Below are positions 48,426-59,568 of a stretch of 64,000 nt of DNA, one piece after another. Every line of letters starts with the position of its first letter. The first letter of the stretch is position 1. The DNA comes from Plasmodium malariae. Taxonomy: Eukaryota; Apicomplexa; Aconoidasida; Haemosporida; Plasmodiidae. The notes beneath the pieces are model-generated. The model was not told the DNA's origin and did not search any database. It saw only the letters and a program-made list of their open reading frames with translations. The position numbers and the translations under genes are program-made. The stretch covers positions 186,001 to 250,000 of the forward strand of contig NC_041778.1 in the NCBI RefSeq assembly GCF_900090045.1, written 5' to 3'.

Positions 48426-49868
48426 ATGTGCAAACTATTTAGGAATATTCCAAAACCGAAGAAGAATATATATGAAGATGTAGTGGATGAAAATGATTTT
48501 AAATCAAACCATTCTCCAAAAAAAAAGGAAACGAATAATCAGTGTTATGAATATTTAAAAAGAAAACACTTAAGAATTACATGTAATGAAGATTTTAGAG
48601 GAGGTGGAGCGTACCCCGAAATACATATAAATCAATATCCTAATAATGTAGGACTAAAAAATAAAAAAAATAGTAGTTCTAATATTGCTTTAAAATACAT
48701 TGATGATGAAAATAATGTTAAATATGATAATCTAATTAATGAAGAAGTTCATATTTATAATAATAATATTGATAAGATTGAACCTAATGAACGGATAAAT
48801 AAATTAAGGAAAAAAAAAATATTATCGGACACTAAAGATAGAGAAGAAAAATATAATGAAGCTATATACAAACCAGATGATAAAGAAGAAAATGAAATAA
48901 TTGAAAATACGAAAAAAAATATCGAACATATACTTAATGAAAAATTAAATAAAAGTATTGTTAACAAAAAAGATGATAAGTATTATAGATATATTCCACA
49001 AAATAAACTTAACAATCATTTAGATGAACGAATCATAAAAGTAGTTGAAAAAAGTATCGACCCATTAGATGTTTCAAAATTTAAACATAAAAAACTACCA
49101 AATGTCAAAAATTCTCCGGAATATCCTATATTAAGATCACCTACGAGAAAACTAAATAAAGAAGAAGAAAATGATTGGAAAATACCTCCATGTGTTTCTA
49201 ATTGGAAAAATAATAAAGGGTATAATATACCCCTAGACAAAAGAATACAAAGTGATAATAAAAAATTAAATAACGTTGAAATTAATGAAAATTTTGCACA
49301 TTTAAGTGAATATCTTTATGTTGCTGAAAAAAAAGCTAGAGAAGAAATCAAAATGCGTAATAATATTATTAAACAGAAAAAACTAAAAGAAAAAGAACAA
49401 AAAGAAAATGTTTTAAAAAATCTAGCTATTCAAGCTAGAAAAGAAAAAGGACTTGCTCAAAGCTCAATAATTAATGAAAGAAAAAGAGAACTTGAAAGAG
49501 AATATAAAATAGAGAAAAATTTGAAAAAAGTGAAGAATTACGAAAATAGACTGATCGAAGAACAAATAGCATTAAACAAAGTTAATGTTAGCAAAAATAA
49601 TAACATCCATGATATTAGCTTATTTAATATTAATGATATTAATAATAATAATACCGATACACAGAATGATGAAACTTATCAAATATATGATACATCACTA
49701 TTCAACCATAAAAATAATAGCAATATATATAAATTCTCAAGTGAAAGACTAAACAAAACTCTACAAAAAACCGAAACTACACAGAAGACCGAGCCTGTCA
49801 AATTTATAAAGGATATATCGGATCCATTTGGCCTCGACAGCTTGTTGTCCCAGGCAAAAAAAAAGTAG
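48426..49868 (+). CDS. SNW1: SNW/SKI-interacting protein (SKIP, Prp45 homologue), spliceosome factor
   Basis: 480 aa from the ATG at 48426; the longer open frame upstream starts with GTG and is Phe-rich spacer. The SNW domain includes FKHKKLPNVKNSPEYPILRS, then WKIPPCVSNWKNNKGYNIPL with the S-N-W triad at about residues 258-260, DKR, and FAHLSEYLYVAEKKAREEI. A charged coiled region and the conserved ending DPFGLDSLLSQAKKK complete the family pattern. SKIP/Prp45 joins the activated spliceosome with the Prp19 complex and also links to transcription. The N-terminal third is Asn/Lys-rich and poorly conserved, as is usual in Plasmodium. Nuclear. Confidence 0.93.
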   Translation: MCKLFRNIPKPKKNIYEDVVDENDFKSNHSPKKKETNNQCYEYLKRKHLRITCNEDFRGGGAYPEIHINQYPNNVGLKNKKNSSSNIALKYIDDENNVKYDNLINEEVHIYNNNIDKIEPNERINKLRKKKILSDTKDREEKYNEAIYKPDDKEENEIIENTKKNIEHILNEKLNKSIVNKKDDKYYRYIPQNKLNNHLDERIIKVVEKSIDPLDVSKFKHKKLPNVKNSPEYPILRSPTRKLNKEEENDWKIPPCVSNWKNNKGYNIPLDKRIQSDNKKLNNVEINENFAHLSEYLYVAEKKAREEIKMRNNIIKQKKLKEKEQKENVLKNLAIQARKEKGLAQSSIINERKRELEREYKIEKNLKKVKNYENRLIEEQIALNKVNVSKNNNIHDISLFNINDINNNNTDTQNDETYQIYDTSLFNHKNNSNIYKFSSERLNKTLQKTETTQKTEPVKFIKDISDPFGLDSLLSQAKKK

Positions 49869-49876
49869 TCCACGCG

Positions 49877-49990
49877 TTTGTTTATTTGTTTGTTTGTTTG
49901 TTTGTTTGTTTGTTTGTTTGTTTATTTATTTGCTTATTTGCTTATTTGCTTATTTGCCTATTTGCTTATTTATATGTTTATTTATTTGTT
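49877..49990. repeat. (TTTG)n and TTTGCTTA tandem repeat
   Basis: About twelve TTTG units beginning some 10 bp after the SKIP stop, then about five TTTGCTTA-like units. Probably within the SKIP 3' UTR. Confidence 0.85.
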
Positions 49991-50845
49991 TATTTTTATT
50001 TTTTATTTTTTTTTTTTTTTTTTTGTACCTCACATGTGAACACTGCTTTGCGCACACACACACACACATGTACACAAAAGAACAACTATGCGCCTTTATG
50101 CATACTATATGTATACAGGTGCTTCTTTTTTTTTTTTTTTTTACGCATATTATGTGCATACTTTGTACGAGTTCCTCCTTTTTTGTTTTTTCCATCATTT
50201 TTCCCCAAAATATGCCTATCATATATAGCAGTTGAAACTTAGAGAAAAAACTAGCGAAATTTGGATGAGCATTGAGCCGCATATTATAAACATAATCGGC
50301 ATATTACATGTATTTTTAAAGAGCTACTTGGAAACATGTCAGATATGCATTTAATTAGTAATAATATTTATTCAAAAAACAAAACAAAACAAAAAAAAAA
50401 ATACGCAAAAAGATGTAAGCTAAGCATGAAGTGAATAGACCAATTAAAAATAATATAAGGCTAACAAGGAAATTAAACACGACATAAATTAACAATGATA
50501 TATAAGGTGAATAAAACAAATTAACTCAAAACAAAACAAAACAAAACAAAACAAAACAAAACGAGATATAATGAGACATAACAAAACACTGCGCAAACTA
50601 CATTCTGTACGATCTTTTTTTTTTTTTTACATCGAAAAAATAAAAAGGGCACGGCATGCAGTCCCATCCGATATTTCAAAAACGGTAAAAAAAAAAAAAA
50701 AAGAAAGAAAAAAAGATAAACCTTTTTCGATTCCCCTTTTTTGCTCATTATACGTTAAAAACTACATAATTACAAAAAAAAAAAAAAAAAAAGGAAAGAA
50801 AGAAAGAAAGAAAGAAGGAAAGATAATGGAAAAAACAATGGCACA

Positions 50846-50900
50846 TGTAACGATAAATGTAACGATGAATGTAACGATGAATGTAACGATAAATGCAACG
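50846..50900. repeat. 12-bp tandem repeat (ATGTAACGATGA)
   Basis: Four to five copies, non-coding, about 130 bp beyond the stop codon of the patatin-like gene. Confidence 0.8.
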
Positions 50901-51035
50901 ACAAATGCAATGTTCAATTCTTCCATCGCACCGCGTTTTTGTTTTCACCAATAATTGTCCAAAGGATCATTTCATGATAATAAGGCGCAGAACATTATAA
51001 CGTTACTTATAACACTCGGTTAATACTCCAACTTG

Positions 51036-54000
51036 TCAAAAACCGAAGTAACCGGACAAGCCTAACCCGTTGTCCATATTTCGAAAGTTTTTGAAAAGAA
51101 TGGACAGTTTTGAAAAACCATCTAAGTCATCGGACATTTCATCAAAGATGGAATCAAACTGTTTATTTGTATTATCTGTATTGTTCACATAAAGACCATT
51201 ACAATAACTATTCATCATATCCCCTTCATCAGATGAAGAGTAAAGCCAAAAATTAGTGTGCGTATAAATATGCTCATAAGGAGTACCTTTTAATATTTCG
51301 CTATTTATACCATCTATTATATTTTTATTTAAACTTATTTTATTTTTTAACCTGTTCATCCGTAAAATCGTTCTCTTAATATTTAATGGTAAGCTTATAC
51401 TTCTATAAAATTTTCTTTTCGTGTTAGTACTTTTGATAAAAGGGTTTCTTCTCTTACTTTTTTCTTCTTTCCTCGGATGATTTCTCTCTCCTTTTTTTAA
51501 CACCCTACTCTTATTGCCATGTAAATTTTTGCTTTTACTGTCATTCAGGCTTTTTTTTTCTTTTTTTTTCCTGACTGAGGATGGTGCATTTAAATGAACT
51601 TGTTCCAGATTTCCTCGTGCATTGTAAGTAACTGAGCAATTCCCCTCATATTTGTTATGTACACTCCTCTCATATTTATTGTCTCCTTGCCCACCTTGAC
51701 GATAACTATAGAGTGCTTCATAGGTTTTCCCCTTTTCCTCTTTTTTATCCCCCTTTTTTTCCGCCTTAACAGTGCAGGAAAAATTTTCTAAATCTTTCTG
51801 TTCATTAGGAATAGTACTATTCTTCCAATCATTCCTTTTATTGGCTTTAAAATTAGAATTATTAAAATAATTCCACTTTGTCTTTTTCCTCAGCCCATTG
51901 TTTGAAAAAAAAAACTCAGTACTATTTGATTTATAGGTGTAACTATAACAGGAAAAAACAAAATTACATAATTTAAATATATTAAAAGGTTGTCCATTTA
52001 CATAAATTACAAAATTTCCAATCAAGCCAAGCATATTTTCAACATCATATTTCTTCTTCTTTTTATTTAAATTGGTTATATAAATTAAGGACTCAAATGC
52101 TGAAATTAATTTCAAATATATTATATAAATTTTCTTATATATATACATACCTACATTTAAGTACTCTATATATAACCATAAATATGCGTCACTTCGACCT
52201 AAATCATATAATTTTTTTACATCTTTTTCATTTGCACCCTTAAATCCTATTTTTATTAATTTTCTCATTGAAAATGAGTTTTTCACAAAATATGTTTGAC
52301 AATTATCATATAATACTTCACTTATATTTGTTTTTATTTCTTCTACAAAATCGTTATTTGACCCTAGAGCAAAATTCTTCCTTCTTTCATTGGTAGATTC
52401 CTCTTCTAAAATGGTAAGAGAAGATCTGCCCACTAAATTATTCCTTCTTTTCTTCATTTTTTTATTTTTTTCTTCATTAGAAATGTTCTCTTTTTCTTTA
52501 CTCCTACTATCCGAGTAACTCCTCCATAATGTAAAATATTGACTACTTATTAAATCTACACACGTATTTTCATTTTTTCCCACAAATTTTTTGCTGTTAT
52601 TTACATCCATATCACTTCGTTCAAAAGTTCTATCACCAAATATATCTTCAACAATTGAAGAAAATTTTTTATTCCCCACAGGTGAAGTACTATTTTTTAA
52701 TGCTCCTGATTTAGGTCCTTCTTTGGTGCTAACCCCTGACTCATCACTTTCTTCTTTATCCTCATTCCGTTCGTCTTTCCGTGTACTTTTTTTTTTTCTC
52801 TCCCCTTCCTTTTCTTCCGCTTCTTCCTCTTGTACCTCTTTCTTGTCCCTCACTTTCTCTTCCGCTCCTTTCTCTTCCCACCTTTTTTTTTTCCTTCTCC
52901 TCCTCTTCCTCAAATATTTATACTGCGTCTTTTCACAAAAGTTAATACCAAACACAAACTTGAGCAAAAACAGAATATTCCTGTAATACAAATACAACTG
53001 ATGCAAAAGAAAAAAAATTTCTTTTTTATTTTTTTTATTCATTTCAAATATCTTGCTTCTATTCATCATTATGTATTCGTCGATCTTTCCGATAAACGCA
53101 CAGCCGTAATTGAAAATAAGCAAATTTTCAAATGTGCAAAAGCAATTTGTGTAAATGGAATAATCATTTTCATTTATTCTCTCTATAATGTTTTCCACTT
53201 TCCTAATTGGGCATTTAAAAAAATCGTCTTTCCAAGTTTTCTTCAAATTTTTAAAAATAAAACTACTACCTGTGTTAAAACTGTTTCCAGTCTCATTATG
53301 ATCTACCTGTTTACAATACTTTCCACCTAGTGTTACTTCTTCACTTCCAAACGATATGGTGTTCCTTACTTTATTTGTCTCTTCCCTCTCTTCATCATCT
53401 TCTAACAAAAACTTGTCAGTATAACTAGCACTTTTCTTAATGTTCTTAATGTCCATATCGTTATCCATTTCGATAGAATATTTTCCATCATAATTCAAGT
53501 TTAAGTTGTCGTCTCTTTCTATTTCATTATTATTCCCTTTAAAAAAATTAAGCTCAAATTTATTATTTATTTCAAGAAAACTCAAATTTAATTTTATCTT
53601 CCTCCTTAACCATAACCCTGAGAATCTTTTTATTAATCCCGAGGATTCTGCCTTGTTCATTAAGTTATACGATGGGTCAAAGGAATTTAATAAGTTATTT
53701 TCTCTGTACCTTTGAATAAAATGAGGTGTACCACTGTTAACAATGGCATTGTTATCAGTACCATGGTCAGTAGTACTCTTCTTTGAAGTGCCATTATCAG
53801 GGCGCAGGCTAATACCTCCACCTACTCGGGCATGCAAACTTCGAGGGTATGTGTTCACTCCTACTTTTAAAAAGCTCTCCCTCTGTTCTATGTTGATGAG
53901 CGCAAACAAAATCTTATAGTTCAAAATGGAATACAGATAAACATACAAAAATAGGTACATATCATTAACATCATCCATATTCAAGTTCATATAGTTGTAA

Positions 54001-57000
54001 TAGTTATACTTGCTTACTTTACCTACCTTGTTATTCACAGTATTTATCTCATAGATGATATAAATAAAATTTTTGTAAATATGGTTATACTTTAAATAAT
54101 GATTTATGACCTTTATATCGTTTATATTTTCAAAGAACAACATGGACATATTTTTACCTCCATATATAGGAGAAGAAGTTATATCATCCCTAGTATAATA
54201 GTCTAATTTCTTCTCATTACAGTTTACTGCAAAAATTAATAATTTAAAAATTCTCCTTTTTACATGCTCATTAAAAAATATAACTTTTAGCACTTCTATC
54301 ATAAGAGGTATATTCCTCTTGAGTGCTTTTCTTTTTGCTTTCAAAATATTCTCATTAAAAAATATTTCTTTAAAAAAATATATTATTATATCATCCTTTA
54401 GTTGGGGGTTAAAGTATATGTATTTGTCTACTTTCAAAAAACCATTCTTTTTTAAAAATTGGAAAACCATTTCGAATATATTTTCATGATTTTCCTCTCG
54501 TATGAAGTCGTTAATACGAGCATCATGGATGTTAGCACCGCTATTACTATCATTGCAACCTCCAACTCCACCGCCAATATTGCGTTCTGCACCTCCGTTT
54601 CCATCATTACATGCTGCATCATTGTTCCCAGGGTTACTTCTCAAAAAATGAAGCACAATTTTGTCCAGGCTAGAACCATCAAAATTTTCAAAAAAATATT
54701 TGCCCATAACATTTATTAGCGTTACGGAAAAATTACAAAACTTTAGTACGTTATTATCATATTTATTATTTAACTGAAGGAATATCTCATTATTTAATTT
54801 TAAAAATAGATCTATTTCTAACGAATTTATGTTCATATAATTTAGTGTGTTCAATTTATTTCTAATATGGTTAATTAAATCTATTATGTTTTTCCTATTC
54901 CCTACTTTTTGCTCATCCGTAACTATATCACTGCTTCTTAAAAAGAAGAAATACCTCTTCACAAATGTGTAATAATCAAAAATTTTTTTATCTAAAATTT
55001 GCTTTAAATTTCGTAATAGAAATAAATAATCTTTTTCTACCCATATGTTATTTATAAATTTATGGAACAAATTTTTAATACATAAAAAGAGAAAAATTAT
55101 ATGATTATATTTAATCAAATGAGGACTAATCACACCATTGTTTTTATTTTCCATACCTATATAATGAAAGTCGAATGGAATTACTCTTATCATTCGTTCG
55201 GTCTTAGTACTAATACAACCAAAATCTTTTTTTTTTGTACTAAAAATTCCATCAATACATTTTTTATTTCTAAAATTTACAAAAACGTTATTAGATACAT
55301 ACATAGGAATATTACAAGATGCAATTATTGCATTTATTAAATCCTCATCATCATTAAATTTATTGACATTTAACTTTTTATAATAAGGCAATATCTGTGT
55401 TATACCAACAAATACATTTCCAATGCGAGTATTTAAATAGTTATAACTATCAGCATATAGGTACTTGTTTAACTCTAAATTTAATACGCTTTGTAATTTT
55501 TGGTAACTCCCTTTCTTATATACATTACTAATAATATTTTCAGCTAAAAATATACACTTATCTATATTTAATCCAATCCCTAAGAGGCATGCACATATAC
55601 AACCAGCAGATGATCCGGATATATTCGTGTGCATGTTTAAAATATTTTTTTCAATTAATAAACTACTAACTCCTAAGTGGTAAGGAATTAATAACCCGGC
55701 AGCAGAAAATGATATTCCGAGGTTCATTCGCCCATTTGGTTCTTTATGGTGTCCTAATAATAAATTATTTTTACTTGTAATGCAATTTTTATTTATCATA
55801 CTATTTTTGCTTACAGCTCCACTTTTATTCATATCACTCTTATAAAAAACTTTAGAAAGCGTTTTTCTAATATATACAGAGTACGATCTGTAGCTCTTTA
55901 TTTTATTCACTTCTTTCTTGATAGACATATTGTCAGTTACTTCCTCCTCATTCGTTATATTTCTTTCATCGAATGATTTTGTCAAGTTGCTTTTGCCAAG
56001 GGCCTCTGTTGCAGTATCGTCCAGCAGGTGTCCACTGTGTGCGTAACTACATTTACTGCTATATTTGCAGTTATATTTTCCACTATGCGTTCCTGTGCGT
56101 TTAACGCTATCTTTGATGATACGTTTACCACTACCTTTTCCGCTGCTTCTCCTCCTCCTAACCCCCCTCAACAAAGAACAGTCGTACATATAAAACGTTT
56201 CATCAAGCTTTTTATTCATGGAAGTCCTAGGTTTTAATGTAATTTTATCATCCCATATCTTTATTCTATGCACAATCCTCCTTTTAGGGGGGAAAAGAAA
56301 ATACCCACCATCTTCGTGAATATGCCCCCTATCTGTTTCACTCATAAACTTTGTCAAATTCTTATATGGCCTAAATAATTCTTTTAATATGTTAAATTTT
56401 TGTAGACTCTGTTGTACCATATTTTTATCAATTATTACCCTTTTTTTTTCATATTCCTTGTTTGAATATTGAAAACTTCCTGTTGATCTATCGTCCATCG
56501 TATTAATTTCATCCCTATTATCCTCGTCTATTTGATTATTCAAAATAGGATAATATTTCCTATCAATATGATATAAATAATTCTTTATACATGTTTCTAT
56601 ATCATGAGTGGAAATGTAATTCCTCGAATTCTTAACCTTTTGATATATGTAGCTAATAGTTGAGAAGTCTTCTTGTTCCTTCCTTGCATTTGGTACACTA
56701 GGAATTTCATTTTTCATCATACTTAAAAAACAAAAATAGAAAGAAATAAAATTTGCTATTTCTATTTTAGATTTTGTTGTATCATTTAATAAATTTATCA
56801 TATATTGATTATTATAAATTATCAATTCATTCATATGTCTACCATGCTTTACATTTATCGAAGAATCATAATTTACGTTTTTCAACTCGTTATTATTACT
56901 ACATTCATTCTTTCCAATAAATCCAAATTTCTTTATATCGTTTAGGCTAAAAAAGTTCTTGAAATAGTTCTCACTAAAAAGTATATTACGTAGACCATCC

Positions 57001-57287
57001 TCAAACAATCCTTTACTTCTGAATACTCCTTCATTGTCCCCTGCTTTGGTTTCCTCATTCAGTTCTTCCTCATCACCACTAATATCACCTCCTCTATTAC
57101 CGCCACTACGACTGCTGCTACTACCGCTGTTACTTCCTCCATTATTTTCGCTGCTACTACCCTCACTATCAATGTCATTCTTTATCTCTTCATTCTTTTT
57201 CCCTTCTACATGTCTTATTTTTATGAAACCATCATCATCCTCTTCATCTTCTTTCTTGTTCGTTTCATTATTGTTCGTATTACCCAT
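51036..57287 (-). CDS. patatin-like phospholipase, very large (2083 aa)
   Basis: A single 2083-residue exon. The patatin domain begins near residue 520 (NLGISFSAAGLLIPYHLGV, the oxyanion-hole region). It carries the nucleophile motif G558-S-S-A-G with Ser at about 560, and the dyad Asp in KCIDGIF at about 679. All catalytic elements of PNPLA lipid acyl hydrolases are therefore present. The N terminus (MGNTNNNETNKKEDEEDDD) is acidic; Gly2 gives only a weak myristoylation context because residue 6 is Asn. A basic, Ser/Lys-rich segment (about 370-400) and long Asn/Lys/Glu-rich inserts, with KKRRRNN- and EEEAEEKEGE-type tracts at about 1440-1570, surround hydrophobic patches. Substrate and membrane are unknown; the family cleaves phospholipid acyl esters. 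It lies opposite SKIP, with its promoter towards SmD2. Confidence 0.92.
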   Translation of the reverse strand: MGNTNNNETNKKEDEEDDDGFIKIRHVEGKKNEEIKNDIDSEGSSSENNGGSNSGSSSSRSGGNRGGDISGDEEELNEETKAGDNEGVFRSKGLFEDGLRNILFSENYFKNFFSLNDIKKFGFIGKNECSNNNELKNVNYDSSINVKHGRHMNELIIYNNQYMINLLNDTTKSKIEIANFISFYFCFLSMMKNEIPSVPNARKEQEDFSTISYIYQKVKNSRNYISTHDIETCIKNYLYHIDRKYYPILNNQIDEDNRDEINTMDDRSTGSFQYSNKEYEKKRVIIDKNMVQQSLQKFNILKELFRPYKNLTKFMSETDRGHIHEDGGYFLFPPKRRIVHRIKIWDDKITLKPRTSMNKKLDETFYMYDCSLLRGVRRRRSSGKGSGKRIIKDSVKRTGTHSGKYNCKYSSKCSYAHSGHLLDDTATEALGKSNLTKSFDERNITNEEEVTDNMSIKKEVNKIKSYRSYSVYIRKTLSKVFYKSDMNKSGAVSKNSMINKNCITSKNNLLLGHHKEPNGRMNLGISFSAAGLLIPYHLGVSSLLIEKNILNMHTNISGSSAGCICACLLGIGLNIDKCIFLAENIISNVYKKGSYQKLQSVLNLELNKYLYADSYNYLNTRIGNVFVGITQILPYYKKLNVNKFNDDEDLINAIIASCNIPMYVSNNVFVNFRNKKCIDGIFSTKKKDFGCISTKTERMIRVIPFDFHYIGMENKNNGVISPHLIKYNHIIFLFLCIKNLFHKFINNIWVEKDYLFLLRNLKQILDKKIFDYYTFVKRYFFFLRSSDIVTDEQKVGNRKNIIDLINHIRNKLNTLNYMNINSLEIDLFLKLNNEIFLQLNNKYDNNVLKFCNFSVTLINVMGKYFFENFDGSSLDKIVLHFLRSNPGNNDAACNDGNGGAERNIGGGVGGCNDSNSGANIHDARINDFIREENHENIFEMVFQFLKKNGFLKVDKYIYFNPQLKDDIIIYFFKEIFFNENILKAKRKALKRNIPLMIEVLKVIFFNEHVKRRIFKLLIFAVNCNEKKLDYYTRDDITSSPIYGGKNMSMLFFENINDIKVINHYLKYNHIYKNFIYIIYEINTVNNKVGKVSKYNYYNYMNLNMDDVNDMYLFLYVYLYSILNYKILFALINIEQRESFLKVGVNTYPRSLHARVGGGISLRPDNGTSKKSTTDHGTDNNAIVNSGTPHFIQRYRENNLLNSFDPSYNLMNKAESSGLIKRFSGLWLRRKIKLNLSFLEINNKFELNFFKGNNNEIERDDNLNLNYDGKYSIEMDNDMDIKNIKKSASYTDKFLLEDDEEREETNKVRNTISFGSEEVTLGGKYCKQVDHNETGNSFNTGSSFIFKNLKKTWKDDFFKCPIRKVENIIERINENDYSIYTNCFCTFENLLIFNYGCAFIGKIDEYIMMNRSKIFEMNKKNKKEIFFLLHQLYLYYRNILFLLKFVFGINFCEKTQYKYLRKRRRRKKKRWEEKGAEEKVRDKKEVQEEEAEEKEGERKKKSTRKDERNEDKEESDESGVSTKEGPKSGALKNSTSPVGNKKFSSIVEDIFGDRTFERSDMDVNNSKKFVGKNENTCVDLISSQYFTLWRSYSDSRSKEKENISNEEKNKKMKKRRNNLVGRSSLTILEEESTNERRKNFALGSNNDFVEEIKTNISEVLYDNCQTYFVKNSFSMRKLIKIGFKGANEKDVKKLYDLGRSDAYLWLYIEYLNVGMYIYKKIYIIYLKLISAFESLIYITNLNKKKKKYDVENMLGLIGNFVIYVNGQPFNIFKLCNFVFSCYSYTYKSNSTEFFFSNNGLRKKTKWNYFNNSNFKANKRNDWKNSTIPNEQKDLENFSCTVKAEKKGDKKEEKGKTYEALYSYRQGGQGDNKYERSVHNKYEGNCSVTYNARGNLEQVHLNAPSSVRKKKEKKSLNDSKSKNLHGNKSRVLKKGERNHPRKEEKSKRRNPFIKSTNTKRKFYRSISLPLNIKRTILRMNRLKNKISLNKNIIDGINSEILKGTPYEHIYTHTNFWLYSSSDEGDMMNSYCNGLYVNNTDNTNKQFDSIFDEMSDDLDGFSKLSILFKNFRNMDNGLGLSGYFGF

Positions 57288-57552
57288 TTAAACAGAAAAA
57301 AAAAAAAAAAAAAAAAAAAAAATGCCCTTTTATATTTATTCGTGGAGTTTTTACTGATATATCTATTTAATTTGTGTTCTACCTATAGTTATTTTACTTT
57401 ATTCTATTTTATTTTAATATATATTTAATCTAAGCTAATTTTTTTTTTTTTTTTTTTCCTCCTTCCCTTATATCTTATCATTAAAAATTTAAGTGCATCG
57501 CTTAAAAGGAAAAAGTTTGCACTATATCACCTTTAAACAGAAACATACATAT

Positions 57553-57584
<32 letters not shown>

Positions 57585-58510
57585 ATACCCCTGAATGCTT
57601 CTTAACCCCTGTAAGGGTATATATGCTAACGTTTCAGTCATACCTCTTTTTTAAGCCAGAGCTCTAAATATACTTTGATCAAACGTGTATAATTGTACTA
57701 ATTTTGTACCCTTTTTTTCTTTCATCTTTTTTTTTTTATTTTTTTTTTTTTTTTATTTAGTGTAATGATTTTTCTTTTTTTTTTTTCCTTATTCATGCAT
57801 ACTACATATAGTCCATAACAATATTGTAAAACTGTTCCTAGTAATAATCCATATAAAAAATTATTGTGTAACCTTAATACTATGTCTTCTAACAGATTGA
57901 GTTTCTTTCAATTTCATTTATTGTACGTTATGTTTTACATAAGTAATTATACGTATCACAAGAAAAATTTGTGTGTTCTTTACGGTATGTCATTTGTGTA
58001 TATAATATTAGGAACAAGGCAAAAAAAAAAATATATAAATACGTATATATATACATAAATATGTATATACCTATACATACATTTAATATTACTGTAACGA
58101 AATATGATATTTTATGTTTACAAAAAGAAAAAAGATCCTACTTGAAATTTGTTATATTAACCTTTTCAAAATTAAAAATTTCTTTTGTAGAAAAGTAAAA
58201 AAAAAAAATTGTACTTTTTTTTTTTTTTTTTTTTTTTCTTCTTATCTTAAATTGTTATCTTCTAAATGTTTAAGAAATAAAAAAAAGGCTTTAGCCTAGA
58301 ATGAATAAACATTTTTAATTTAAAAGATATTCATATACATAAATAACTGACACGTATATATATTTATGTATATGCATATAAATGTTTACATATATATGTA
58401 TACAATTAAAATGGTTAATTTAGTATATACATTATGAATCGTAAAATATGTAAGCATTAAGGATTCGAAAAAGGCAGAAATTATAGGCAGCATAAATTAA
58501 CAAGTACATA

Positions 58511-58512
58511 CA

Positions 58513-58552
<40 letters not shown>
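58511..58552. repeat. (TA)n microsatellite
   Basis: About 20 TA units. Confidence 0.9.
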
Positions 58553-58556
<4 letters not shown>

Positions 58557-58705
58557 CGTAAAATGGATGAAGTTAAAGAGAAATGTTTTATTTAAATAAA
58601 TGCAGTATTTATTACATTTAAAAAAAAAAAAATAATAAATATATAATCATGCTTGTAAAAGGGAATACTACATAGGTGTAGACAGAAATGTTTCCTATTA
58701 CATAA

Positions 58706-58707
<2 letters not shown>

Positions 58708-58743
<36 letters not shown>
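58708..58743. repeat. (TA)n microsatellite
   Basis: About 18 TA units. Confidence 0.9.
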
Positions 58744-58746
<3 letters not shown>

Positions 58747-59017
58747 TATATACCCATATACATACACTTGTATAGTAAAAATGCTACAAGTATGAACAAA
58801 ACCCTTTTTTTCTTCATTAAAAAGGGTCTCTTTTCCAATATTTTATTTACCATGAAAACGTTTAATGGTTGTATAAAAAAAAAAAAAAATTAAAAGTGGG
58901 GCACACGGCAGTTATTTTGCTACATTTTACTTCTTTTGATTTAATTTAACTTAATCTTATTTTACTTCATTTTACTTGATTCAATTTTATTTTATTTTTC
59001 TTCTTTTCTCTCTGCAT

Positions 59018-59568
59018 TTATTTTGGGTTTCTTAAAATTAGGATGACTGAATCACCCCTTAGAAATAATATGCTTATATACCTGTCCTTGTTAATTTTTT
59101 TTTTTTTTTTTTTTATCTTTCACTACTTCCACCCAAATTTCCCTCACTTCGGTTAAAAGCAAATTACAGTGTCTGTCGAAGGCCTTCACCTAAACAAAAA
59201 ACAAAAATTTTAAATGGACATACATATTTACGTACAAACGTACTTGCACATTACGTATAATACGCGTGTTAACCGTATTCATGGCCCACATGAACGAACA
59301 TGTATGAAAAAAATACTCATTCAAATATGTGTAAGTGGATGTGTACGTGGATGTGCATGTGTAAGTCTATGCGTATGCTTATGCGCATTTGTATCCGTGT
59401 GCTCTCTCTCATTTGTTCATTTTTCCTATTTACCCTTCCCAAAAGTTTTCTATTATTTCGGCAGTTAATTAAGACTTGCGCATTATCCTTAACGCATTCC
59501 GACAACAATCCCAGTGGTCCATCCTCAGGGTTGTCTCTATTCTCTTCCAGCGTTACTTCACTTTTCAT
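59018..59568 (-). CDS. SNRPD2: small nuclear ribonucleoprotein Sm D2 (two exons; frame broken at a poly-A run)
   Basis: Exon 1 is 59568-59434 (45 codons), containing [20 protein letters not shown] and RNNRKLLGR. The intron is 59433-59190 (GTAAAT donor, TTGTTTAG acceptor, phase 0). Exon 2 (59189-59018) reads [20 protein letters not shown] then EVVKD, a Lys run, and [24 protein letters not shown]. Both Sm motifs and the SmD2-specific order match. However, the Lys run is encoded by exactly 20 A (59114-59095 on the plus strand as T), which puts the second half one base out of frame with an early stop. With 19 A the frame runs on to the stop at 59018, giving 101 aa, the normal size. A homopolymer error is the simplest explanation; a real slippage-prone allele is possible. 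SmD2 is a core ring subunit of spliceosomal snRNPs. Confidence 0.9.

Larger units (their letters stand above)
49869..51035. other. convergent spacer rich in simple repeats
   Basis: It lies between the 3' ends of SKIP (plus) and the patatin-like gene (minus). It holds (TTTG)n then TTTGCTTA units (49877-49990), poly-T (about 50004-50024), AAAAC units (50527-50562), AAAG units (about 50792-50818) and a 12-bp ATGTAACGATGA repeat (50846-50900). The open frames follow these repeats; no gene. Confidence 0.65.
57288..59017. other. spacer between patatin-like gene promoter and SmD2 3' end
   Basis: Begins with a 27-nt poly-A just upstream of the patatin-like ATG, then poly-T tracts (about 57441, 57728-57756, 58218-58237) and (TA)n at 58511-58552 and 58708-58743. 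No gene supported; the frames at 57864-58299 are low-complexity. Confidence 0.6.
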
